Below, in pieces: positions 9,896-20,864 of a DNA stretch of 64,000 nt (position 1 is its first letter; every line of letters starts with the position of its first letter). The stretch is from Dasypus novemcinctus (taxonomy: Eukaryota; Chordata; Mammalia; Cingulata; Dasypodidae), in the NCBI RefSeq assembly GCF_030445035.2, contig NC_080704.1, positions 29,812,200 through 29,876,199 on the forward strand, given 5' to 3'. A program made the translations under genes and the position numbers. Under the pieces are notes generated by a model that was given only the letters and a program-made list of their open reading frames with translations, had not been told where the DNA came from and ran no database searches.

Positions 9896-10800
9896 GTTAA
9901 TATGATGATTATAGTCATTGATTTTTGAATGTGAAAACAAACTTTCATTTCTGGTATGAATCCTTTTGAGGCTTGATGCTCTATTCTCTTTAAATATTGC
10001 TTGTTTCAATTTGCTGAGATTGTATTAAGGTTTTTTGCACCTATGTTCAGGGCGATATTGGTCTGTCATCTTTTTCCTTGTAATTCATTTTTCTATTTTG
10101 GTATGAATACAATCTTAGTTCTGCAAAATGCATTAGAAAGTGTTTTCTCCTCTTCTAGTTTCTGAAAATGTTTGAGTAGGAATGATATTTCTTCCTTAAA
10201 CATTTTTTAGAATTCACCAGTAAAGTCATCGATGAATAGAGTTTAACTGGACAAAATTGTTTTTTTTTTTTATGACAAACTCAATTTCTTTAATAGATAT
10301 TGGGGTGTTCAGATTTTCTATTTCTTTATCAGTTTGGGTAATTTGGGTCTTTCAAGGAATTAACACAATTCATCTAAAGTATTCTAAATTATCCATTTAT
10401 AGCCATAAATTTGTTCATAGTATTCCTGTATTGCCCTTTAATGCCTGGGGGACCCTGAATGAAACCCTTTCTGGTAAAATGCATCTTTTAAAAAAAATCT
10501 TGACCCATGTAACTTGATGCTATTGCTCTTCTCAAATAAAAAGTTTTTGGCTTTACTCTTCTGTTTCTTTTTAAAATTTATAAATATCTTCACTTTTATT
10601 TGATGTTTCATTACTTTTAGTTACTTGGAGCTAAATTTGTTCTTGTTTTTCTAGCTTCCTATGATGGCATCTGAGATAACTGATTTCAGAACTTTAAAAA
10701 TTTTTATACAATGAGTTAAGCCTATACATTTCCCTTTTTCTCTGCATTAGTAGGTTTGTACTTGATTTTTGCTTTGACTTTATAAGTTGATGATATGAAT

Positions 10801-11419
10801 GAGTGTGGTTTTTATATATTCAGGCCAAAAATAGGGCCATGAGTTATATTTTAGTATTTACATGAGTCTTCCCTGTGTTATAATTTTAATCCCAACCTTT
10901 TATGTTTCCATCATGTATATTACATTCTTTCTTGGATGCTGGCTATGGTAGCAAAAATGATTTCAGTGGAAATAACTTATTTGTTAAGGGTCCCAGAACA
11001 CCTGCTCGTACTTCAGACTCTGACTCTTTATCATTAAGTGTCCATCAGTAGTCTTTTCTTAGACATCTTATGGGACACTTGGACTCAAAGTGTATATATG
11101 TAAAATAGGAGAAAACCTCCTCAGAAAAGTCTGATTTTGAAGATCAGGCAAATAAAATTTCATGAAAGAGGTATCATCAGATATGACCAATTAAATATTT
11201 AAAAATAAAGATGAAGAAAAATTCCGTATGCATCATTGCAGAAAAATAAAACGCAAAACTAATGTGCTTTTTCTACAAAATAATTAAACCTCAGAAGAAT
11301 GCACACTCCTCTTCAATATTTAATTCTAGAAGGAAATGGAAAACTCCTTATACCTAACCCATTTAGTACCAATCAGAACCCAATTAAGTAGGACTTTTGA
11401 TCATTTTGTAATAATAAGG
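10801..11419. other. Unassigned AT-rich sequence
   Basis: No open frame with family resemblance and no clear repeat. Confidence 0.4.
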
Positions 11420-11560
11420 TGGCACTAAACTCAGCATCATGGAGGTTAAGTATGTCACAAAGTCAACATAGCCAATAGGTGACAGAGCCAGGGAATCAAA
11501 TTGAAGCTTGTATATGCCTTGTTCTTAACAACTCTACCATCTTCCACTTAAGGCTATATA
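11420..11560 (-). mobile_element. MIR SINE fragment
   Basis: GGTTAAGTATGTCACAAAGT, then AATAGGTGACAGAGCCAGGG and AATCAAATTGAAGC fit the reverse-oriented MIR core. The outer parts are lost. Confidence 0.55.
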
Positions 11561-11584
11561 ATGATACAACAAAATGGAATGACA

Positions 11585-11720
11585 TATGCGTATATACATA
11601 TGTATATATGTTTATAGGTAATTATGTACTTAAGCCTGAATGTTTATGCATAGGCAAGCAAATATATATGCTTATATATGTACATGTGTACATATTTATC
11701 CATATATGTGTATGAATTCA
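11585..11720. repeat. (TA/TGTATA)-rich simple repeat
   Basis: An imperfect alternating TATA/CATA/TGTA tract, for example TATATACATATGTATATATG. The 78-residue frame over it is a by-product of the low-complexity sequence. Confidence 0.8.
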
Positions 11721-12529
11721 GAAAGAAAAAAACATAAACCTGTACAAAATATAATTCTGAAGAATATGTAAACATGGATATATAATGCACATAGTCATGC
11801 ACAAATACAATAAATCAAAATGTTAATACTCTCACTCTCTCTAAATGTTATCTTAGGACAACTAAAAATATAATTTTACTATTTCTACTAACAATGAACG
11901 TGCACTACCTATAAAATTTTGAAAATCACTAAAAAGAAACAAAGAAACAAAGCAAACAAACCTTATTAAACAATCAAGTAAAGGCACTTTCTATGGTCCT
12001 CATGCTTACAGATTGAATTAGAATGACCTACTTGTTAGGTTTCCATAATTTTATCCATTCCTGACTTTCTAAAGTTACTTTCCCCACAAAAGGAATTCTA
12101 TAAGATTGCCAACTCATCAGAAAGAACACTATTATTTTTAGTTAGTGCAATTTTCTTAGACCAAAGGCAAGTTTTATACGATTGGAAATAAAATTTTCAT
12201 ATCAGAAATCTTAGATTTCATCTTTGTCTAACTCAAATTGGGCAAATTACTAAAAAACAAGTGTATATTTGAAGAACTTTTATTGAGAAACTATTATCCA
12301 CTCCGATATCAGCCAGGCATGCTTTAGGCATTGATTTTCTTGTACAGAATGAAGGACGTATTAGGTAATACTCAAAACACCTTCTAGGTAATAATATCCT
12401 ATGAAAAGTAACACCAAGAAACTTTTTTTTAAAGAGACACTTCTAAGGTTCGGTTTGGTGCACCTAACAAGCGAAGCAATCACAGACAATTCTTTTGGGC
12501 CTGTGGCTGGGAAACAGGAAGGCTTGTTT
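11721..12529. other. Unassigned AT-rich sequence
   Basis: No coding frame and no repeat I can name. Confidence 0.4.
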
Positions 12530-12637
12530 ACTTTTTTTTTCTTTTTTCTTTTCCTCTTTCCTAGGAGGTATTGGGAATTGAACCTGGGACCTTATACATG
12601 GGAGGCAGGCACCAAGCCACTGAGCTCACCTGCTGAA
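12530..12637 (-). mobile_element. Short tRNA-only SINE
   Basis: Poly-T/CT tract at the left, then minus-strand B-box sequence GGTTCAATTCCC and the head ending at CAGGTGAGCTCAGTGGCTTG. It has the same architecture as 9500-9600. The A-box end is diverged and I could not settle the TSD. Confidence 0.7.
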
Positions 12638-12879
12638 ACCATCTGAAACTGTGAACTGTCATATCATTACTTTATAATGTCACTTGCCTAGTAATAAAAT
12701 GTTGGTTTCAGCTGTGAAAAAAAAAATAACAGAGTAGCAAATGTGTTTTTAAAGTTTGATAATTCTGAGGAGGGAATGATGTGTGAGGAAGAAGAGATGA
12801 TTCCATAATTTGCTGATTGTAAATTTCAAAACCACTTTCAAGGGCAATCTAATAGAATATTTTAAACAAAAAGCACGTA

Positions 12880-13290
12880 TTTATTGCCCAACCATTTCAT
12901 TTCTCAGTGTTTACTTTAGAGATACATTCATACATGTCTCCTAGAAGGCATGCACAAAAGTGTTGTATTTATTATTTTTTCCATTCGTATATTTAGTAAT
13001 GACACATGGATAAAGAGCTAAATGTCCAACAATAGGGTATTGACAAAAACTGCACAATACCATGGAATACTCTGCAGTAATTAATCATTTTGTGGTTGAT
13101 AAGTTGTATTGAGTTGTAACTATAACCAAGGTAATAAAAGTGAGTACAGAATGATGTATACAAGTTATATTTTTAAATATCATATGATTTGTGCCAAAGA
13201 CAGATAAATCAATAAATCAATGGGAGAGTCTACTGATACACATTGATGTAAGATGTTCAAGAAAGAATTGAGCCTTATTTTTAATATTCT
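12880..13290 (+). mobile_element. Old L1M fragment (ORF2 end)
   Basis: AAATGTCCAACAATAGGGTA, TACCATGGAATACTCTGCAG and ATGGGAGAGTCTACTG resemble the sense L1M ORF2 C-terminal and 3'-UTR region. It is heavily decayed. Confidence 0.6.
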
Positions 13291-13505
13291 TTTGTAAAAA
13301 TTGAGAATATATTCATATATTATATTGTGATTGAAGTTTAATATAATTTATTTTAATTAATGGGATATTTTTCCATTCATTGTAGTTAGCACTTTATACA
13401 TAAAACAGCTATTAATATGCTTTAGCTATAACAAGAGGGCCTACATTAAGAAAAGTAGAAAACTCTAAATGAGTTATAAAATAATACATGGAAAAAGGAA
13501 GTTAT

Positions 13506-14258
13506 TTATATATATTTTTATTCATTTTTTAAAAATATTACATTAAAAAAATATGAGGTCCCCATTCACCCCCACTGCCCCCACCCCACCACTCCCCCAC
13601 AGCAACACTCTCCCCCATCATCATGACACATCCATTGCATTTGGTGCGTACATCTCTGGGCATCGCTTCACCTCATGGTCAATGGTCCACATCATAGCCC
13701 ATACTCTCCCACGTTCCATCCAGTGGGCCATGGGAGGATCTACAATGTCCGGTAATTGTCCCTGCAGCACCACCCAGGACAACTCCAAGTCCCGAAAATG
13801 CCTCCACATGTCATCTCTTCCTCCCATTCCCTGCACCCAGCAGCCACCATGGCCACTTTTTCCACATCAATGCCACATTTTCTCTGTGGACTTTGGATTG
13901 GTTGTGTCCATTCCTAATGTAAGGGGGAAATGGAAAGGACAAATGAGTTTCTATGGTTATGAGTCTCTAAAAAAGAGTCTGGAGGTTGTCAGAAGGATTG
14001 CCCTTATGCACACCTGAGCAGAGTCTCAGAGACAGATAAAGTAGATACAACCCCAGGTATTGGTTCTTTTGAGGGCTAAAGATACCCACAGGTTCTATGG
14101 TCATGGCAGATGGAGTTCACTGCCATGTCAGTTGGCTCTTCTTTGGAGCCAGTGTTTCTGTGTGATGGAGCTGGACTCAGATGGGATCTCTTTTCACATG
14201 CCTTTCATGCTGCTTTACTGGAATTGTAGTTGGTACTGGGGTTTAAGATATATCTAGG
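13506..14258 (-). mobile_element. L1 3'-UTR insertion with 5' inversion
   Basis: A perfect 16-bp TSD, GGAAAAAGGAAGTTAT, lies at 13490-13505 and 14259-14274. The left part (13506-about 13920) is the L1 3' end in minus orientation, starting from an A/T-rich tail with AAAAAATATGAGGTCCCC. The right part (about 13925-14258) is the upstream part of the same 3' UTR in plus orientation (compare 26560-26780). The intermediate segment found in 26780-27010 is missing. This is the signature of twin-primed reverse transcription with loss at the junction. Confidence 0.88.
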
Positions 14259-14612
14259 GGAAAAAGGAAGTTATAAACACTTTTTGAAGGATATATTTTG
14301 TTATTTATATGATTTAAATTATCTTTAAATTAATAAAAAATTAAATTCCTATCATGATTCTGAGGGATGGAAATGAATGTCTCAGAGTGATACTAGAATT
14401 CCTTTAGAGGAGGAAAAAGATGAAAGCTCAAGTATATTTGGCAAAAGAAGAATGAATGGTACCATATATCAAAATATCAAAAGGTAATTATTTGAATGAA
14501 ACAGAATTGAAAATTTACATATATGCCTGCATGAATAAGGAGATAAACTATTACAAAGATGGACTTTCAAATGAGTTGGAAAGGATAGATTTTTAAAAGT
14601 GGTGTACTGGAA

Positions 14613-14993
14613 GAAGCAGATGTGGCTCAGGCAGTTGGGTGCCCGCCTCCCACATGGGAGGTCCTGGGTTCAGTTCCTGGTGCCTCCTAAAGAAGACAAA
14701 CAAACAATGAACAGACACCAAGAAAAAATAATGAGCAGACAACAAGAAAAAACAAACAAGCAATGGAAAGACAATGAGCAAAAAACAAAAATTAAGCAGG
14801 GAGCAGATGTGGCTCAAGCACATGGGAGGTCCTGGGTTGATTTCCCAGTGCCTCCTAAAGAAAAAAAAAACAGACAATGCACGAGCAACCAACAACAACA
14901 ACAACAAAAAACAAGTAGACAACGAGTGCAAACAATGAACAAAAACAACGAGCAAAACCACTGATTTGGGCGGGGGCGGGGGGATGGGAAATT
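14613..14993 (+). mobile_element. Dimeric DAS-type SINE
   Basis: Two tRNA-like heads in tandem: 14613-14700 (GAAGCAGATGTGGCTCAGGC, B box GGGTTCAGTTCC) and 14800-14860 (GGAGCAGATGTGGCTCAAGC). Each is followed by an AACAATGAGCAGACA-type tail, ending in a G-rich run. TSD GTGTACTGGAA (14602-14612) and GTATACTGGAA (14994-15004). The second head is shortened between the A and B boxes. Confidence 0.85.
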
Positions 14994-15004
14994 GTATACT
15001 GGAA

Positions 15005-15402
15005 AGCAAATATAAATTTGAGAATAAAAGGAAATTTAGGAAAATAGCTCATTCCTGACAACAAGGTACATTGCAGATGACTTAAAAATTTAAAGGTTAA
15101 AAAAAAAAAACCTTGAAAAAACTGGAATTTAATATAGGTGGATATTTATTGCTCTGTGGATTGGATGTGTATATTATAAATATTAGAAGAGGTATAGAAA
15201 CAAAGGGAAATATTGATAAATTTGTCTAGAAAATGAAAATTTTCCTAATAATTTGAATACTATATAAAAGATGAGCAATGAACTACTAAAATTACCCAAC
15301 TTATAAGGTAGACAAGCAATTAAAATCCTAAAAGCTTTTACAAAGATAAAATGCCAAAAAACAACAAAACCCAAAATGCTTTATTTTAAAAACTGGATAA
15401 AT
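15005..15402. other. Unassigned AT-rich sequence
   Basis: No coding frame and no repeat recognised. Confidence 0.4.
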
Positions 15403-15510
15403 TAGTTTCTGATTCAGTAAGTCTGGAGGGGGGCATTAAAATTTGTATTTCTTGTAAGTTCCCAAGTGTTACTGATGATGCTGATACTGCAACAACACTT
15501 TGAAAACTAT
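15403..15510. mobile_element. MER5-like hAT fossil
   Basis: TTTCTGATTCAGTAAGTCTG, AATTTGTATTTCTTGTAAGT and TCCCAAGTGTTACTGATGAT match the pattern of MER5-family non-autonomous hAT elements, ending ACACTTTGAAAAC. Only one half is present. Confidence 0.7.
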
Positions 15511-15623
15511 TTATGCAGGATCCCCAAAGGACATGAAACCCCTGAAAGGGAAAACCCAAGGTTCCAATTACAGCTATCTGGGAAGATCGGGGCTTCCTTT
15601 TTCTCATCAGACATATGATTCTT

Positions 15624-16105
15624 TTTTATTTTATTTTTATTTATTTATATATATATTATTTTTAAAGAAGCTTTAGTTTACATAAATCTTACATTAAAAA
15701 TTTAGGGGATTTCCACATGCCCCACTCCCTCCCCCTCCCCAATTTTCCCACATTAAGAACATCCTTCATTAGTGTGATCCATTTGTTACAACTGATGGCA
15801 CATATTGAATTATTGCTACTAACCATGGATTGTAGTTTACATTATAGTTTACACTTTGCCCAACACAATTTCATAGGTTTTGAAAAAATGTATAATGGCC
15901 TGTATCCATCATTGCAATGTCATGCAGGACAATTCCAACGTCCTGAAAATGTCCCCATGTTATACCAATTTTTCTCTCTCTCTCCCCTCAGAACCTCTGG
16001 TGGCCAATGCATTTATGATCCAAGTTCTTCCATTGCTAAAGTAATAATAAGTGTATAATAGAATAATAAAAAGTCTGCTTTAGTCCATTGTTCATTCCCC
16101 ATCTT
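15624..16105 (-). mobile_element. L1 3'-UTR insertion, 5'-truncated
   Basis: TSD CAGACATATGATTCTT (15608-15623) and CAGACAGATGATTCTT (16106-16121), one mismatch. It begins with an A/T tail, then AATTTAGGGGATTTCCACAT, and runs into the same 3'-UTR family as 22293-23853 (for example GGATTGTAGTTTACATTATA). Minus orientation. Confidence 0.87.
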
Positions 16106-16121
16106 CAGACAGATGATTCTT

Positions 16122-16409
16122 GACTGATGCTGATGAAGGAATTGACTGGACATATGCACTATGAAGCAAGTTCCAGGCATTTGGGGCAAGAACCAATAAG
16201 ACAAAAAGGAAATGGGACTACTGAAATTATGACCAACGGAGTAAATTAAATACATAGTTGGTTATGATAACTTAAAATAGAGCAAATCAAATTTAGTAGA
16301 TGTGGCTATGAAATGGATTAATCAACTCTCCTTTTAGTACAAGGTAAAAAGAAGCTTGTCAATAAATGGCATAAAATTGGAGAGTTGGGAGATTTTACAA
16401 AGTAAATGA
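16122..16409. other. Unassigned sequence
   Basis: No coding frame and no clear repeat between the L1 3' end and the old L1 remnant. Confidence 0.4.
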
Positions 16410-16904
16410 GTCTTAAGAAACGTAATGAAATGCAACATATGGACATTTTTGTCTGTTGATTTGAACAACACGATGGTAAAAAAAAAAAAAAAAAAGGACA
16501 ACTTTGAGACCATTGCTGAAATTTGAGACCATTGTTGAAATATGGATTGAGTATTACATGATACTAAGCAATTATCCTTAATGTTCCTAAGTGTGCTAAT
16601 GGTATTTTTCTTATGTTAAGAAAATGCCCTTATCATAGAGTGATGCACAATGAAGTTTTTACTGATTGAAATGAAAATGATGTCTTGGATTTTTATTAAA
16701 ATACACCAGGAAAAAATCAGCAAGTTGGCAAGGGAGGAAGGAGCTCCTAGAGTCAGTTCCTGCTACAGGGCAGTTAGTAAACACCCAGGGCTCTCTGGAG
16801 CTAGCTGAAGCACCTGTTGGGGGGCTCCAGGAGGCCAGAAGAGCATACTGAAACATCCTTGAGGGAATGGAAGAAGGAAGCTGCCCATCTGCAGAGAAGA
16901 TTCT

Positions 16905-17720
16905 TAACTAGAGTGCTCCATGCCCTGGAGGCCGGTGCCCATCCTCTGCTGGAGGCACAAGCCGTCTTGGGAGCTATTCTGCAGCAGAAATTGGAAATGC
17001 TACTTCCCAAAACTGGGGGAAGAAGAGACAGTTGGGCACCAGCTTCAGCTACTAATGAGTAAATTCAGTGGGCTAAAGTATAATCCTGAGAACGGCCAAA
17101 GTTTGAGCCTGTCCAAGTCAGAAAGAGGCCAGGAGCCACCATCTTAACTCTGCGCCTGGCACGAGGGGAAGTGGGGCGGACTGAAAATCACAGTGTGGGT
17201 GGGGACTGGCTTCTTTTCATCCAGGTCAGATTGCAGCTCTAGCCTAGGCCCCAGCCCCACCTCCAGCAGGGAGGAAGCTGCAGGGACCTGTGCCAGCCTC
17301 TCCAGGAAATTACCAGACAAGCTGTGGAGGCCGGTGATCATCCTACTCTGTCAGTGCAAGCTGCCCCAGGAGCTGTTCTGTGGTTGGAATTGGAAGCTCC
17401 ATTTCCCAAAACAGGGGAGGAAGGGATGGTAGGCCATTGATTTCAGCTACTGATTAGTAAATACAGCTGGTTAAAGTATAACCCTAAGAACAGCTAAAGT
17501 ATGAATATGCCCAAGTCAGAAAGAGGCTGGTGGCTGCCCTTTGACTCTGGCCCCAGCATGAGGGGAAGCCAGGTTGACAGAAAATCACAGTGATGGTAGG
17601 AACCAGTTCTTTTCACCCAAATCAGTCTGCAGCCCTAGACTAGGCTTCAGCCCCACCTCTGGCAGGGTAACTGCAGGTACATTTGACTGGCACAGATGGA
17701 ATAATCAGAAGTCTACCGGG
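16905..17720 (+). repeat. L1 5'-UTR tandem monomers, period about 398 bp
   Basis: GAGGGGAAG...GAAAATCACAGTG occurs at 17163 and again at 17561 (offset 398). GGAGGCCGGTG occurs near 16927 and 17324. The ACTTCCCAAAACTGGGG-type block lies near 17002 and 17400. The array therefore holds one incomplete, one full and one incomplete monomer. Tandem promoter monomers are known for some mammalian L1 families (for example mouse). A promoter role here is inferred from position. Confidence 0.8.
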
Positions 17721-18068
17721 GCAACTGCGGTTGTCTTGGACCCACACTGCCTAGATTGCTGCCCACACCTGCAGCTCCATCCCCGCACCAGGCTGGGGAG
17801 AAAGGGGCATGAAGCTTCATCAGTCTCTCTGGACAACTACAGTTTAGACCTGCATGACTTGGATTATTCATACAGCTGTGACTCTGTCCCTACCCCTGGC
17901 AAAGGAGAAAGGTGGGAGAAGATTCATTGGTCCCTGGGGCAATGAAGGCAGCTTGATAGCACTAACTACATCCTTGGCTCCTACTGCACAACCAGCAAGG
18001 GAGAAAGGGCAGGAAGCCCTAAACTAAAGAGAAAAACTGCACCCAGAATAAATACTCTAGTAATCCAG

Positions 18069-18605
18069 ATGCCAAGGCACCAACCAAAAATTACAATCCA
18101 CACCAAGAAACAGGAAGATATGGCCCACTTAAAGGAAAAAGATAAGCCTCCAGATGACATAAAGGAGTTGAGACAACTCATCATAGATGTTCAAACAAAT
18201 CTCCTTAATAAATTCAATGAGATGGCTAAAGAGATTAAGGATATTAAGAAGACACTGGATGAGCACAAAGAAGAATTTGAAAGCATACATAGAAAAATAT
18301 CAGCTCTTATGGGAATGAAAGACATGATAAATGAAATGAAAAGTACACTGGAATCAAATAAGAGCAGATTTGAGAAGGCAGAAGAAAGGATTGGTGAGCT
18401 TGAAGAAATGGCCTTTGAAAGCAAACATACAAAAGAACAGATGAAGAAAAGAATGGAAAAAATTGAACAAGGTCTCAGGGAACTAAATGACAGTAAAAGA
18501 CATGCAAACATATATGTCATGGATGTCCCAGAAGTAGAAGAGAAGGGAAAAGAGGCAGAAGGAATATTTGAAGAAATAATGGTAGAAAATTTCCCAATCC
18601 TATAG
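18069..18605 (+). pseudogene. L1 ORF1 protein fragment (broken)
   Basis: A 178-residue open frame. L1 ORF1 protein is an RNA-binding trimeric chaperone needed for L1 copying. Residues about 25-145 are Glu/Lys-rich with heptad-like spacing (for example RIGELEEMAFESK), consistent with the ORF1 coiled coil. Residues about 150-178 (RHANIYVMDVPE ... FEEIMVENFP) match the start of the RRM domain. The frame stops at 18603-18605. Downstream, in other frames, remain ORF1 words: PRHILIRMSNAKDK around 18675-18720, and EPRILYPARLSFKNE near 18861-18905 from the C-terminal domain. Family ORF1 proteins are about 340 residues, so this copy is interrupted by a stop and frameshifts. The ATG at 18069 is within the expected region. 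I cannot tell whether translation truly began there. Confidence 0.85.
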
Positions 18606-19126
18606 AAGGACATAGATATCCATGTCCAACAAGCACAATGTACTCCCATCTGAAAAAATCCAAATAGAATAACTCCAAGACACATATTAATCAGAATGTC
18701 AAATGCCAAAGACAAAGAGAATTCTGAGAGCAGCAAGAGAAAAGCAATGCATAACATATAAGGGATACCCAATAAGATTAAGTGTTGATCTCTCACCAGA
18801 AACCAAAGAGGCAAGAAGACCAGTAGTAGGGTATATTTAAGATACTACAAGAGAAAAATTTTGAGCCAAGAATCTTATATCCAGCAAGATTGTCTTTCAA
18901 AAATGAGACTGAGTTGTGAATATTCACAAATAAACAAAAACTGAGAGAATTTCTAAGCAAGAGACCAGATTTTCAGGAAATTCTAAAGAATGTGCTAGAG
19001 CCAGAGAAGGAGAGATACAGAAGAGAGGCCTGGAAGGATTTTAGAATGAAGATTATATTAATAAAAGTAGCAATGTGTCAAAAGAATGGTGAAAATAAAA
19101 TATGACAGATAAAACCAAATAGTCAG

Positions 19127-19793
19127 GAATAAACTTAACAAACAATGTAAAGCACTTGTATTTAGAAATCTGCAACTCAGTGTTAAAAGAAATCAAAAAA
19201 GTCCTAAATAACTGGAAGAACATTCCATGCTCATTGATTGGAAGATTAAATATCATTAAGATGTCAATTCTACTCAAATTGATATACAGATTCAATGCAA
19301 TACCAATAAAAATCCCACCAGCATTTTTTTAAAAAATTGAAAACACGATTATCAAATTTATTTGGAAGGGTAGGGGTTCCTGAATAGCCAGAAACTTTTA
19401 AAAAGGAAAGTGAACTCTCATCTCCAGACTTTAAATCATATTACATAGCTATAGTGGTAAGAACAGCATGGTATTGGCATAAAGACAGACACATAGACCA
19501 ATGGAACCAAATTGATGGTTCAGAAACAGACCCTCACATATATGGTCAAGTGATTTTTGAATAGCCTGTCAAACCCACACAGCTTGAGCAGAATAGTCCA
19601 TTCAACAAACGGTGATGAGAGAACTGAATATCCATAGCTGAAAGAAGGAAAGAGGACCCCTATCTCACACCTTATGCAAAAATTAACTCAAAATGGATCA
19701 AGAACCTAAAAATAACAGCAAGAACCATAAAGCTCTAGAAGAAATGGTAGGAAAATATCTTCAAACCTGGTGGTAAGTGGTGGATTCTTAAAG
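19127..19793 (+). pseudogene. L1 ORF2 remnant, post-catalytic segment
   Basis: Translated pieces include [20 protein letters not shown] and [14 protein letters not shown], then DLKSYYIAIVVRTAWYWH-like text. This places the segment after the reverse-transcriptase YADD region and before the C-terminal cysteine-rich part. It is joined upstream directly to the ORF1-ORF2 spacer (ATATGACAGATAAAACCAAA at 19100-19119). Downstream it is joined at GGTGGATTCTTAAA directly to 3' UTR. Stops and frameshifts occur throughout, and no enzyme is encoded. Confidence 0.8.
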
Positions 19794-20864
19794 GAAATAA
19801 GAGGAGGACTGAGATGGACTACTGATGTTTAATGTATGTATTAGTTTTAATTACCTTTATGGTAAAAGTGTGGAAATGTATAGAGTGGATGGTAACACAT
19901 GGTGAGTAACAGCTAGTTTATAAATTGGGAATGTGGCTGAAGATGGCAGTCTAGGTATGTAAATGCCAATTGACAGAATGCTAGAGAATATTCTAGGAAC
20001 TGAATAGCATGGTAAACCAAGAGGTGGAATAGAATTGTGGTTGATGGTACAGATACAAGTGTGTCCTTTGTTAGTTAGTACATCACTATTGTAAGGTGGT
20101 GGGAATGTGGAGAAGCATGGGAAGAATACAACTGGAGTGACCTATGGACTATGGTTAGCAGTAAATAAAATAATATTCTTGTATCTATACCAAAGCCGTA
20201 CTGTGTTGATAATGGGGAAGGATAGAAAATATGTAACAAATGTACACTAGGAATGTAATAACAATCAGATAATTTTATCTTATCTGTACCAAATATTCCA
20301 CCACAGTGTGGTGTGTTGATGGAAGGGTGTTGTTTGGATATTCTGCACATGTGCATGATTGTTTTATAAGTTTACAACTTCTGTCATAAAAATAAATTTT
20401 AAAAATAATAATAGGGTGGGTTGGGGGAAAAATACACCAAATGTAAGATAAGGACTATAATCAGTAGTAAGATTTTGACAATATTATTTCATAATTTGTA
20501 ACAAATGTCTCATGACAATGCAAGGTGTTGGTGGTAGGGTGAGGTACAAGAGGCCTGTATGATATTATATATGTTCGTTTTGTAAGTTCATGACTATTAC
20601 TATACACTTATTGTTTATGTATGTTTATGTATGAGTGATATACTTCCATAAATTTAATATACCAGGAAATCAAACAAGAAACCCAAATATATATTGGGGT
20701 GAATAATAAATGCAACAGTAATGACATCACATTGACACTTGTTGAAACTGGATGAAGGGTGCATGGGGATTATAGGGTTTTCTCTACTTCTGTGTATGTA
20801 TGAAAATTTAAATGAAAAAATTTTGCTTTTTTTTTTAAGAAAAGGAATTTAAAGTGCATAAGGG

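Larger units (their letters stand above)
8870..10800 (-). mobile_element. Old antisense L1M ORF2
   Basis: A long antisense ORF2 stretch. Typical words are ATAATGTTGAATAGGAGTGG, GAATCTTGTCAAATG, CTCATTTATTTTGTTAATAT, GGCTTGATGCTCTATTCTCT, GGCGATATTGGTCTGTCATC and TTAGAATTCACCAGTAAAGT. All lie in the order expected for antisense L1 reverse-transcriptase sequence. A SINE (9500-9600) and a tandem duplication (9568-9895) interrupt it. No open frame of useful length survives. Confidence 0.85.
16714..20655 (+). mobile_element. Internally deleted LINE-1 (HAL1-like)
   Basis: A complete insertion with a 14-bp TSD, AATACACCAGGAAA (16700-16713) and AATATACCAGGAAA (20656-20669), one mismatch. Order: G+C-rich 5' UTR with about 398-bp monomers (to about 18060), ORF1 region (18069-about 19020), a junction near 19125 that jumps from the ORF1-ORF2 spacer into the late ORF2, ORF2 sequence to about 19793, a second jump, then 3' UTR. 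Endonuclease, the reverse-transcriptase catalytic part and the ORF2 C-terminus are absent. It cannot copy itself without another L1. The layout recalls HAL1 ('half-L1') elements known in armadillo, but here an ORF2 remnant persists. Confidence 0.85.
16410..20840 (+). mobile_element. Old L1 3' UTR split by a younger L1
   Basis: The left part, 16410-16713, ends AAAATGATGTCTTGGATTTT and ATTAAAATACACCAGG. The right part, 20656-20840, continues with GTTGAAACTGGATGAAGGGT, GCATGGGGATTATAGGG and TTCTCTACTTCTGTGTATGT. Together they give the order of an old L1 3' UTR ('gatgtctgggatt...ctccag...gaagctgggtgatgggt...ttctctac'). The intervening 3.9 kb is a separate, younger L1. Confidence 0.75.

Noticed and set aside
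9568..9900. 110-residue frame with an internal protein repeat
   Set aside because: The repeat is the 164-bp DNA tandem duplication of SINE/L1 sequence, not a protein domain repeat.
13553..14017. 154-residue frame
   Set aside because: Runs across the inversion junction of an L1 3'-UTR insertion and cannot be a host protein.
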